This document shows, in pieces, positions 17,949 to 25,825 of a stretch of 64,000 nucleotides of DNA. The stretch is taken from NCBI GenBank assembly GCA_947494705.1, contig CANLVN010000002.1, forward strand, positions 558,001 to 622,000. Reading direction: 5' to 3'. Both the position numbers and the translations under genes were made by a program. This DNA comes from an uncultured Erythrobacter sp. Lineage in GTDB: Bacteria; Pseudomonadota; Alphaproteobacteria; Sphingomonadales; Sphingomonadaceae. Positions within the stretch are counted from its first letter, which is position 1. Each line of letters begins with the position of its first letter. The notes under the pieces are model-generated. The model was given only the letters and a program-made list of their open reading frames with translations. It made no database searches and was not told the DNA's origin.

Positions 17949-20414
17949 GTGAGCGCTGCCCCTCAAATCCCCGCCGAAATCCAAGCATGGTTCGACGCGC
18001 GCGGCTGGCGTGTGCGGCGGCACCAGTCCGACATGCTGGCCAAGGCGCGCGAGAGCCGCCATGCCTTGCTGGTCGCGGATACGGGCGCGGGCAAGACACT
18101 TGCCGGGTTCCTGCCGACCCTGTGCGACTTTGCCCCGTCCGCCGGGCCGCCGCCAGAGGATGGCCTGCACACGCTCTACGTCTCGCCGCTGAAGGCGCTC
18201 GCGCATGACGTGAAGCGAAACCTGCTCACGCCCATCGAGGAGATCGGCCTGCCGATCCGGGTCGATACTCGCAGCGGCGATACGTCCTCCGACCGCAAGA
18301 AGCGCCAGCGCGAAAAGCCGCCGCACGTGCTTCTCACGACGCCAGAGAGCCTGTCGCTGCTGCTCTCCTACCCTGAAAGCCTCGACCTGTTTCGCACCCT
18401 CAAGCGGGTGGTGATCGACGAAGTTCACGCCTTCGCCACCGGCAAGCGCGGCGACCTGCTGGCGCTGGCCCTCGCGCGTCTGCAAAAGCTCGCGCCCGAC
18501 ATGCAGCGTGCTGCGCTTTCGGCGACGCTCGCCAATCCGCTTGCTTTCCAGGAATGGCTCGCGCCCCAGCCTCCTCTCGCCGAGGGCGAAATCCATGCGG
18601 CCGATCTCGTGCTTGGCGAAGACGGTGCGCCTGCCGAGGTCGAAATCCTGCTGCCGATCGAGGAGCGCGTGCCGTGGGGCGGCCATGCGGGGCGCTGGGC
18701 GGTAGGGCAGTTGATGGAGGCGATCCGTGCGAACCGCACCACTCTGGTCTTCACCAATACGCGCTTCCTCGCCGAATTCATCTTCCAGTGCCTGTGGGAG
18801 GAGAACGAGGAGAACCTGCCGATCGGCGTGCATCACGGCAGCCTGTCGAAAGAGGCGCGCCGCCGTGTCGAGGACGCGATGGCGGCGGGCGAGCTGCGCG
18901 CGCTGGTCTGCACCGCCAGCCTCGATCTGGGGGTCGACTGGGGTGATATCGACCTCGTCGTCCAGATGGGCGCGCCGAAGGGTTCCTCGCGCCTGCTGCA
19001 AAGGATCGGGCGGGCAAACCACCGTCTCGATTCCCCGAGCCGCGCAATGCTGGTTCCGGGCAACCGCTTCGAATTTCTCGAGGCGATGGCGGCAAAGGAC
19101 GCGGTCGACGAAGGCATGCGCGACGGCGAGGATTTCCGCGCTGGCGGGCTCGACGTGCTCGCGCAGCACGTCATGGCCTGCGCGTGTGCGGGGCCGTTTC
19201 ACGAGGACGAATTGCTGGCCGAAATCCAGACCTCGCTCGCCTATGCATGGCTCGACAAGACCGGCTTCGAGCGCGTGCTGCGCTTTGTCGAGAACGGCGG
19301 GTATGCCCTGCGCGCCTATGACAAGTTCAAGCGGATCGTGCGCGACAAGGACGGCGTGTGGCGCCTCGCGCACCCCAATCAGGCGCAGCGCCACCGTATG
19401 AATGCCGGGATCATCGTCGATTCCGAAATGCTGGTGGTGCGTTTCCGCAATGGTCGCCAGCTGGGCAAGGTGGAGGAGCGCTTCGCTGCACAGCTGTCGA
19501 CCGGGGACACGTTCTTCTTCGCCGGCATGAGCCTCGAGGTGGAAAGCGTGAAGGACATGGACGTGATCGTGCGCGCTGCCAAGAAATCCGCGACGATCCC
19601 GAGCTATGGCGGCCTGCGCCTGCCGCTGACCACGCATCTGGCGACACGGGTTCAGGCGATGCTCGACGACCGGGCGGGCTGGGGGCGCTTCCCCGACGAT
19701 GTGCGCGAATGGCTGGAGGTGCAGGACTATCGCAGCCGCCTGCCCGCGCCGGGCGAGTTGCTGGTCGAAAGCTTTCCCCACGGGGGCAAGCACTACACCG
19801 CCTATTATACCTTCGAGGGGTGGAACGCGAACCAGTCGCTGGGGATGCTGATAACGCGGCGGATGGAGGATCGCGGGCTGATGCCGGGCGGGTTCGTGGC
19901 CAATGACTATTGCCTCGCAGTGTGGGGGTTGAAGCCGGTGGCCGACCCAAAGCCGCTGCTATCGCCCGACATTCTGACGCACGAGTTCACCGACTGGGTG
20001 ACCGAAAGCCACCTCCTGCGCCGCGCCTTTCGCGAAGTCGCCGTCATCAGCGGCCTGGTGGAGCGCCAGCACCCCGGCAAGCGCAAGACGGGTAAGCAGG
20101 TGACCTTCTCGACCGACCTCATCTACGACGTGCTCAAGAAATACGAGCCGGACCACGTTCTGCTTGAAGCCGCCTGGGCCGATGCGCAGGCACGGATGAC
20201 GGACGTAGGCCGGTTGGCGGACCTGCTGGAGCGGTCACAACGCGAGCTGGTGCATGTTGAGCTGGACCGCGTGTCGCCGCTGGCGGTGCCGGTGATGACG
20301 ATGATCGGGCGCGAAGCCGTGCCGCAGGGCGCGGTGGATGACGAACTGCTGATCGAAGCCGAGACGCTGGTCGGCGAGGCGATGCGGATCGATCCTCCGG
20401 TGGAGGAGGATTAG
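17949..20414 (+). CDS. Ligase-associated DNA-damage-response DEXH-box helicase (Lhr family)
   Basis: An 821-residue superfamily 2 helicase. Walker A is DTGAGKT near residue 43, the DEVH box is VVIDEVHAF near residue 155, motif III is SATLANP, and QRIGRANHRLD in motif VI is Lhr-like; a winged-helix and C-terminal Lhr core follow. This size class is the helicase commonly found with an ATP-dependent ligase and the PdeM phosphoesterase; neither is next to it here. The start is GTG at 17949. It may remodel nicked or gapped DNA during repair. Its stop overlaps the convergent exbD-like gene by 4 bp. Confidence 0.88.
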   Translation: MSAAPQIPAEIQAWFDARGWRVRRHQSDMLAKARESRHALLVADTGAGKTLAGFLPTLCDFAPSAGPPPEDGLHTLYVSPLKALAHDVKRNLLTPIEEIGLPIRVDTRSGDTSSDRKKRQREKPPHVLLTTPESLSLLLSYPESLDLFRTLKRVVIDEVHAFATGKRGDLLALALARLQKLAPDMQRAALSATLANPLAFQEWLAPQPPLAEGEIHAADLVLGEDGAPAEVEILLPIEERVPWGGHAGRWAVGQLMEAIRANRTTLVFTNTRFLAEFIFQCLWEENEENLPIGVHHGSLSKEARRRVEDAMAAGELRALVCTASLDLGVDWGDIDLVVQMGAPKGSSRLLQRIGRANHRLDSPSRAMLVPGNRFEFLEAMAAKDAVDEGMRDGEDFRAGGLDVLAQHVMACACAGPFHEDELLAEIQTSLAYAWLDKTGFERVLRFVENGGYALRAYDKFKRIVRDKDGVWRLAHPNQAQRHRMNAGIIVDSEMLVVRFRNGRQLGKVEERFAAQLSTGDTFFFAGMSLEVESVKDMDVIVRAAKKSATIPSYGGLRLPLTTHLATRVQAMLDDRAGWGRFPDDVREWLEVQDYRSRLPAPGELLVESFPHGGKHYTAYYTFEGWNANQSLGMLITRRMEDRGLMPGGFVANDYCLAVWGLKPVADPKPLLSPDILTHEFTDWVTESHLLRRAFREVAVISGLVERQHPGKRKTGKQVTFSTDLIYDVLKKYEPDHVLLEAAWADAQARMTDVGRLADLLERSQRELVHVELDRVSPLAVPVMTMIGREAVPQGAVDDELLIEAETLVGEAMRIDPPVEED

Positions 20415-21004
20415 TAGAGAGGGGCTGGTTGAATAAGCTCGCAACCAGTTGGGGAGTAGTCCAACGACAATGCCAGATGGAAGTCATCGTCAGTCGGCAG
20501 AACGCGTGCCGAAGACGGCAAGTATGGCACTGACTCAAATTTCCTGAACCGCTCAAGCTCATCGAAGCAAATATCGGAGCGCGAAACCCCTGCCTTGACA
20601 ATCTCGTTCAGGACCAAGGCGGCGACTCCATAACCCGTGTTTGCATGTGGACTAAACAGCACAGTCGGGAAATTGAGATTCCGCTCCCGGATGGCGGCTA
20701 CAACATCGGCTAGCGGCGTAGGCTTTCCGTCGACAATTATCTCGCCATTCTCCAAAATCTCGATGGTGATATATGGCTGTGGTTCGACAGGGAGAACATC
20801 GAACGGGCTCCACATTGGAAGCTCAACAATTAGCGTATGGGTCCGTGTTTGCGCCGCTGGAACCAGAAATACGATAGCTAGGAACAGCGCGACAAAGGCC
20901 ATGGGCCGCGTGTCGATCTTAGAAATCGGCGGCCCGTGGTCAAAAGCCCGCTTCCGGCGAAGGCGGGGGCTGATGCGGCGCTTCAGGGTTCCTTCGACCG
21001 CCAC
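20411..21004 (-). CDS. ExbD-like protein lacking the membrane aspartate
   Basis: This 197-residue protein has one membrane helix (residues 36-52) and an ExbD-like periplasmic domain. NGEIIVDGKPTPLADV matches the first strand pair, and ANTGYGVAALVLNEIVKAG the helix after the usual D-x-x-x-x-Y site. In the helix, where ExbD/TolR proteins have TPxxDVxLVLL with a proton-carrying Asp, this one reads RPMAFVALFLA, with Phe at that position. It is therefore unlikely to carry protons itself; it may be a regulatory or decaying subunit. The GTG start lies 4 bp after the previous gene's stop. Base composition is lower in GC than its neighbours. Confidence 0.7.
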   Translation of the reverse strand: MAVEGTLKRRISPRLRRKRAFDHGPPISKIDTRPMAFVALFLAIVFLVPAAQTRTHTLIVELPMWSPFDVLPVEPQPYITIEILENGEIIVDGKPTPLADVVAAIRERNLNFPTVLFSPHANTGYGVAALVLNEIVKAGVSRSDICFDELERFRKFESVPYLPSSARVLPTDDDFHLALSLDYSPTGCELIQPAPLY

Positions 21005-21007
21005 GTT

Positions 21008-21481
21008 CTAGTCCAGCCCCGCATATTTATGGTTGCCGGTAAAGGCGAACTTCGTCGCTCCGGCGTCCTTGATGTCGGTGATGGTGCGTGCAGAGGCGTC
21101 GTAGCTGGCGAGGGCGGCGGGTTCGAAGCGCAGGAGGGGTTCGTCCTCGCGGGCGCTCGCTTCTGCAACCTGAGCGGAGAGTTCTGCGCGCGTGACCGGG
21201 TTGCCGTTCCACAAGAGCTGGTCGGTTTCGGTAATGAAAACCGTGTTTTCATCCAGCACTTCGAAGCGTGCGTCGATCGGCTTCGTGGTCGGCAGGTCAA
21301 TCTGGGTGACATGCGGTTTGATCGGCACCGCGAGGATGATCATCACCAGCAGGACCAGCAGCACGTCGATGAACGGCGTGACGTTCATTTCGCCCATCGC
21401 CTTGCTCTTTCGAGCGGAGCGACCACGCGGGTCATAGGACTCGGAAAAACGGCTGCGGCGTGCGGTGCTGGTCAGGGACAT
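21008..21481 (-). CDS. exbD: ExbD/TolR-family biopolymer transport protein (third copy)
   Basis: A 157-residue single-helix protein with the MNVTPFIDVLLVLLV motif (membrane Asp present) and a periplasmic domain with TRAELSAQVAEASARED. It would work with ExbB and TonB to couple the proton gradient to outer-membrane transport. It lies downstream of a strong terminator that closes tonB-exbB-exbD-exbD, so it is probably transcribed separately from the 110-170 bp before it. A GAGAGAACG ribosome-binding site precedes the ATG. It forms a pair with the Asp-less gene at 20411-21004. Confidence 0.87.
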   Translation of the reverse strand: MSLTSTARRSRFSESYDPRGRSARKSKAMGEMNVTPFIDVLLVLLVMIILAVPIKPHVTQIDLPTTKPIDARFEVLDENTVFITETDQLLWNGNPVTRAELSAQVAEASAREDEPLLRFEPAALASYDASARTITDIKDAGATKFAFTGNHKYAGLD

Positions 21482-21589
21482 CGTTCTCTCCTCGTAGTCA
21501 ACTGACGCAATTGTATATCATTACGAATAAGTTGCCTAACGCGTACCTTTCGTGACCTGCGCCGCCCGATGCGCAAGCAACGCATCCCC

Positions 21590-21627
21590 AAAAAAAAGGC
21601 GCCGCGGTTTCCCGCAGCGCCTCTTTT
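21590..21627 (-). terminator. Intrinsic terminator after the second exbD
   Basis: Read on the minus strand, a 10-bp GC stem (GGCGCTGCGG/CCGCGGCGCC, one mismatch, short GAAA-type loop) is followed by eight T residues. It starts about 23 bp after the stop of the exbD at 21651. The plus strand also ends in a TCTTTT run, so it may act in both directions. Confidence 0.85.
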
Positions 21628-21650
21628 CGTTTCGCCTGTTGGCTCAGTGC

Positions 21651-22091
21651 TCAGCTATCTCCAGCGCTGAACTGGCGATACTTTTCGTTGCCGACAAAGC
21701 CGAACTTGGTCACGCCCGATGCCTTGATCGTCTGAAGAACCTTCGACGACAGGTCGTAGCTGGCGAGTGCTTCGGGCTCGAACTGCAATTCGGGCTCGAC
21801 CGCCATGGTCGTGGTTTCCTGCAGGATCGTCACCAGCTGGCCTTGGCTCACGGCATCGCCGTTCCAAAGGATCTGGTCGGTCGCGGTCAGGACAAGCTTG
21901 TTCTTCACCGGGTCGATATCGATTTCGCTTGGCGGCGGATCGCCTTGCGGCAAGTCGATGTCGACCGAGTGGGTCGCCACCGGGATGGTGATGATGAACA
22001 TGATCAGCAGAACGAGCAAAACGTCGATCAGCGGGGTCATGTTCATGTCGATCATCGGTTCGCCGTCGAGTTTACCTCCAGCCATACCCAT
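21651..22091 (-). CDS. exbD: ExbD/TolR-family biopolymer transport protein (second copy)
   Basis: This 146-residue protein has an unusually short cytoplasmic tail, the helix motif MNMTPLIDVLLVLLI with the proton-carrying Asp (about residue 23), and an ExbD periplasmic domain ending in TIKASGVTKFGFVGNEKY. It starts 47 bp after exbD copy 1, with GAGGAGTAACTGAC as ribosome-binding region. It is the last gene before the terminator at 21590-21627 and presumably assembles with ExbB and TonB. Confidence 0.9.
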   Translation of the reverse strand: MGMAGGKLDGEPMIDMNMTPLIDVLLVLLIMFIITIPVATHSVDIDLPQGDPPPSEIDIDPVKNKLVLTATDQILWNGDAVSQGQLVTILQETTTMAVEPELQFEPEALASYDLSSKVLQTIKASGVTKFGFVGNEKYRQFSAGDS

Positions 22092-22138
22092 GTCAGTTAC
22101 TCCTCAAATTCTTGCGGCCCGTATTCGGAGCCGGACAA

Positions 22139-22672
22139 TTAGCCGTTCGGATCGACCGGGTTCGAGATGAAGCCCACGGTCGGGTAGCCGGCCGACTGGA
22201 CCTGGTAGATCGTACCCGCGACACAGCGCCAGGGCGCTTCCTTGTCGGCACGGATATGGACCTGGGGGATCTGCTCGGGGTCCTGCATGATCGCTTCCGG
22301 ACCACCAGCGCGCGTTACGATGTTGTCGAGACGCGTGAAGGCCTGGTCGTAAAGTTCTTCGGACGAAACCGGAGTGATGTTGTTCCAGTAAACCCGGCAC
22401 TCACCGGTGCGGGTCGCTCCGGTAAAGCCACTGCGCACGGTGCCGGCGGTACGGCCCTGAGCGTCGGTGGTGCTGACAGTGAGCTGGAGGTTCTCGACCT
22501 TGTCCTTCGATTCCGTGGATTCGAAGATCGGAATTTCCAGCTGTTCAACCGTCTGGATCGCAACCGGAACCGCGATGAGGAAGATGATCAGAAGCACCAA
22601 CATCACGTCCACCAGTGGCGTGGTGTTGATGTCGGACATCGGGGTGTCCCCGCCTCCCGTCGAAATCGCCAT
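22139..22672 (-). CDS. exbD: ExbD/TolR-family biopolymer transport protein (first copy)
   Basis: A 177-residue ExbD with the motif INTTPLVDVMLVLLII (membrane Asp about residue 22) and a longer periplasmic domain than its neighbours. It contains two cysteines (ECRVYWNN and WRCVAG), uncommon in ExbD, which might form a disulfide. It follows exbB after 131 bp on the same strand, the position of the main exbD in TonB operons of this group. Confidence 0.92.
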   Translation of the reverse strand: MAISTGGGDTPMSDINTTPLVDVMLVLLIIFLIAVPVAIQTVEQLEIPIFESTESKDKVENLQLTVSTTDAQGRTAGTVRSGFTGATRTGECRVYWNNITPVSSEELYDQAFTRLDNIVTRAGGPEAIMQDPEQIPQVHIRADKEAPWRCVAGTIYQVQSAGYPTVGFISNPVDPNG

Positions 22673-22803
22673 TGTGAGTTCCCTATCTGCTCGGATGAGC
22701 CTTGGTTTGGTATTCGGCCACCGCGAGGGGCGGCCGGAAAAATCTCAAATGTCGGTCCCGACCCGCTGCTGCACGAGGCGCGCAGCGGGCCGGGAAGCCA
22801 ATC

Positions 22804-23625
22804 TTACTTCTTGACCGAAGCCGATGCGCCGCCTGCCGTGGTGGCAGTCTTGCCGGTGGCGGTGGTCGGCTTGGCAGCGGTCTTGCCAGGCGTGGTCTTC
22901 GCAGCGGCGGCAGCGACCGACGGCTTGATGGTGCCGTTGGAGCCGATGTAGGCCACGATGTTGTTCGAGAAGTCGGTCATCAGGGCGTCGATCTTGCGGT
23001 TGCGCGACTGCAGCCAGTTAAACGCAAGCACGGCCGGAACCGCGACGAGAAGACCGATGGCGGTCATGATGAGCGCTTCACCAACCGGACCGGCGACCTT
23101 GTCGATCGATGCCGAACCTTCGATGCCGATGTTGATCAGGGCGCGATAGATCCCGATCACCGTACCGAGCAGACCGATGAACGGTGCGGTTGCACCAACC
23201 GATGCGAGGAACGACAGGCCGCCCGAGAGCGACTGGTTGATCGTGTTCTGCGAGTGGGCGAGCTCTTCTTCGACGAAGTGAACTTCCTGGCCTGCACCTT
23301 CCATCTTGGAGTGGTGGTCCTGAGCGGTCACGGCGTCGTCGGCGAGCTGGCGCCATGCGCTGTTCTTCTCAAGCTTGGTCGCACCTTCGCGAAGGCTGGG
23401 CGCGCGCCAGAACGAGTTACGCACGGCCTTGTACTGGTTCATCACCTTGTTCTGCTCGAACAGCTTGGTGAACAGGATGTAGAAGGAGCCGACCGACATG
23501 ATGATCATGACGGCAAGAATTGACCAGGCTACGGGGCCGCCTTCTTCCATGGCCTTGATGAAGCCGAATTCGTTGACCGGCGCTTCGGTTTCTGCCGCTG
23601 CGGCTGCAAGGTAATAAAGGTTCAT
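22804..23625 (-). CDS. exbB: ExbB/TolQ/MotA-family proton channel
   Basis: This 273-residue inner-membrane protein has three membrane helices (about residues 28-52, 160-182 and 205-227). The family signature SVGATAPFIGLLGTVIGIY lies in helix two and AVPAVLAFNWLQSRN in helix three, with the conserved Thr/Pro residues of the proton path. The C-terminal 40 residues are low-complexity Ala, Thr, Lys and Gly, an extension not needed for the channel. ExbB pentamers surround an ExbD dimer and energise TonB. It lies 73 bp downstream of tonB. Confidence 0.94.
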   Translation of the reverse strand: MNLYYLAAAAAETEAPVNEFGFIKAMEEGGPVAWSILAVMIIMSVGSFYILFTKLFEQNKVMNQYKAVRNSFWRAPSLREGATKLEKNSAWRQLADDAVTAQDHHSKMEGAGQEVHFVEEELAHSQNTINQSLSGGLSFLASVGATAPFIGLLGTVIGIYRALINIGIEGSASIDKVAGPVGEALIMTAIGLLVAVPAVLAFNWLQSRNRKIDALMTDFSNNIVAYIGSNGTIKPSVAAAAAKTTPGKTAAKPTTATGKTATTAGGASASVKK

Positions 23626-23698
23626 TGCGAATAGTCCTTTTAAAAAAGTGTCCCCGAGGCTGCGACCCGTTCAGGTGCCGCAGGCCCGATCTATTTCA

Positions 23699-24379
23699 TT
23701 AATTCAGTTGGTATGTGATCCGCGTGGCGAAGCTGCCCGTGGTCTCGTTACCCGCAGCATCCAGCGCCGGGTTGAAGCGCGCATAACGCTCCATGCCGCG
23801 GCAAGCCGCATCGTCGAGCACGCTCGACCCGCTCGACGCGGTGACCCGGCAGCCCGAGACGCGGCCATTGGCACCTACAGTCACGGAAACGCCCACAGTA
23901 CCCTCGACCTCTTCACGCAGGGCGCGCGAAGGATAGTTGTTCGAGATCTGAGCTGCCCAACGGCCCTGGTTGCGCGGGGTTGCGCCACGTGCCTGAGAAG
24001 GCGGTGCGGGCGGCGGAGCCGGCGGTGCGACCGGTGCAGGCGGCGGAATCGTCAGAGCCGGCGGCGACGGTGGCGGGATCGTCGGCTGCGTGCGAATGGG
24101 TGGCGGCGCAGGCGCGATGCTGATCGGCGGCGGCGGTGCCACCGGCGGGGGCGGTGCAGTCGGCTGCTCCTGAGGGGGCGGTGGCTCGTCCGGTTCTTCG
24201 GGCGGTGGCGGCTCGTCCTCGATATCGACCGTCGTCACGCGCTCAATTTGTTCCTTCACAGCACTGACAGCGAGACCGATGACCATGACAAGTCCGGTCC
24301 CCCCGACAATCGCCAGTGCGATGATGAGGGCAACGAGCTTTGTCCCGGTCAATCCTTGTTGTTGCTCAGCGTAGGACAT
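23699..24379 (-). CDS. tonB: TonB energy-transducing protein
   Basis: A 226-residue protein with an N-terminal anchor helix (about residues 12-38) and a long proline-rich periplasmic spacer (many PPPP runs, residues 55-150). It ends in a TonB C-terminal domain with YPSRALREEVEGTVGVSVTV and the final ATRITYQLN strand. It spans the periplasm and drives uptake by TonB-dependent receptors. The ATG at 24379 is preferred over a TTG at 24397 because GGAGAG sits 10 bases upstream. It is the first gene of the tonB-exbB-exbD-exbD operon. Confidence 0.94.
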   Translation of the reverse strand: MSYAEQQQGLTGTKLVALIIALAIVGGTGLVMVIGLAVSAVKEQIERVTTVDIEDEPPPPEEPDEPPPPQEQPTAPPPPVAPPPPISIAPAPPPIRTQPTIPPPSPPALTIPPPAPVAPPAPPPAPPSQARGATPRNQGRWAAQISNNYPSRALREEVEGTVGVSVTVGANGRVSGCRVTASSGSSVLDDAACRGMERYARFNPALDAAGNETTGSFATRITYQLN

Positions 24380-24818
24380 CCAGCTGTGTCTCTCCAATTT
24401 TGCGTCAGGGCGTAGTGCCCGACCGATTATCCCGACAAGGCCGAAACCGGAAGCCTGACCAATCCGCTAGGGTGCGGATGGCAAGGGCAACCGAATCAGA
24501 CCCGGGTCGGAAATCCCAGTATCCAGTGTCTCCCGATCGTGCCGTGATCCAGCACTTGCGACGCCCGTCAACCCGTTGGGCGCTCGTCAAGCCGATCAGG
24601 CCCGATCTACCAGCCCATGACAGTTCCCGAAGAAACGGTCCGGACCGGCGATACCTGTACCAATCTTGTCCCCAAACCCGGCACAGGTGGCGTTGGCTTT
24701 AACGGTCAACCCTTAGGCAATCAAACGCTTTATCGGTTCAGGGCCGATTCACTGGCGAAGCTTTCGAATATGGTACAAGCTCGATTTTCCTCTGGAAACA
24801 AGTCAGGATTCCCTTGCA
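24380..24818. other. Intergenic region between tonB and a divergent exported-protein gene
   Basis: These 439 bp separate divergent genes and should contain both promoters. I see no tRNA and no convincing gene; the one plus-strand frame of 71 codons (24617-24832) has no recognisable motif. I found no clear Fur box, although tonB operons are often iron regulated. Confidence 0.5.
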
Positions 24819-25721
24819 ATGCCGCGCATTAGCAGAAAATTAACGTTTAATCACAGTGCGATGACTGCGGCCACGATGGGCCTCGCGATCGCAGCGTTCG
24901 CGCCCCAGCCCGCGCTCGCGCAAACAGCGGCGTCGCCAGCTGCGATGCCGGCGCCGAGTCCGGCGCAGGCAGCGACCTATGCCGATCTGGCCAGCCTTGC
25001 CGAACGCTCCGATATGGTCGTTCGTGTCGAGATTCGCCGCCAGGCCACGGTCGAGCCGGAGCGCTCGCCCGGCCTCGCCCCGGGTTTCGTCCGCCTCTAT
25101 ATAGAGGCGCGCACTCTCGCCCTCGTGGCGGGCAATTCCGCCGTTGGCGAATCGCTCAATTACCTCGTCGACGTGCCCCCCGATGACCGGGGCAAGGCGC
25201 CCAAGCTCAAGAATCGCGAATTGCTGCTGTTCGCCGATGCAGTGCCCGGACGGTCCGGCTCTATCCAGCTGACAGGGAAATACGCCCAGCTTGCCTATTC
25301 GCCCGCGCTGGAGGAGCGCCTGCGCCCGATCCTGACGGCACTTGTGTCGCAAGACAAACCGCCGGTCGTCACCGGGATTTCCGACGCGCTGGCGGTGGCC
25401 GGGACGCTTTCGGGCGAATCGGAAACGCAGATATTCCTCGAAACCGAAGACCGTTCGCCGGTTTCGATCACCGTCCTGCGCCGACCTGGGCAGCGCCCTG
25501 TCTGGGGCGTGTCGTGGGGCGAGATCATCGATTCCGCCGCGCGCCCGCCGCGTCCGCAGACGCTTGAATGGTATCGCCTCGCCTGCGCGCTGCCTGCGCA
25601 GTTGCCGTCGAGCGCCAACCTCGCGCGCGACCCGGACGCCAGGCGCCTGGCCGAAGCGGATTACAGGTTCGTGGTCGACCAACTGGGGCCGTGCGAGCGG
25701 GCGATCACCGAACCGGCCTGA
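24819..25721 (+). CDS. Exported protein of unknown function
   Basis: This 300-residue protein begins with a signal peptide (hydrophobic residues 14-34, cleavage after PALAQ) followed by an Ala/Pro-rich stretch. I recognise no catalytic motif. The middle (RSDMVVRVEIRRQATVEPER, then VPPDDRGKAPKLKNRELLLFAD) suggests a beta-rich domain and the end is helical with two cysteines (LACALP and GPCERA). I recall similar proteins being common in Erythrobacteraceae and called hypothetical. It lies 104 bp before hom. Periplasmic location is likely; function unknown. Confidence 0.75.
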   Translation: MPRISRKLTFNHSAMTAATMGLAIAAFAPQPALAQTAASPAAMPAPSPAQAATYADLASLAERSDMVVRVEIRRQATVEPERSPGLAPGFVRLYIEARTLALVAGNSAVGESLNYLVDVPPDDRGKAPKLKNRELLLFADAVPGRSGSIQLTGKYAQLAYSPALEERLRPILTALVSQDKPPVVTGISDALAVAGTLSGESETQIFLETEDRSPVSITVLRRPGQRPVWGVSWGEIIDSAARPPRPQTLEWYRLACALPAQLPSSANLARDPDARRLAEADYRFVVDQLGPCERAITEPA

Positions 25722-25825
25722 GGCGAAGCGTGCATAAATCTGCCACATTCGCGGCTTGACGCGAGGCATCGAGCGCGTCAGCGCACGTCGCGTAATTTTT
25801 GCACCGCACAAACCGGAGCCGCGCC

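Noticed and set aside
17547..19793. Minus-strand open frame of 748 codons across the helicase gene
   Set aside because: It is a mirror of a helicase with clear motifs and shows only shadow-type composition.
24617..24832. Possible 71-codon gene between tonB and the exported-protein gene
   Set aside because: No motif and no clear ribosome-binding site, and its end overlaps the start of the downstream gene.
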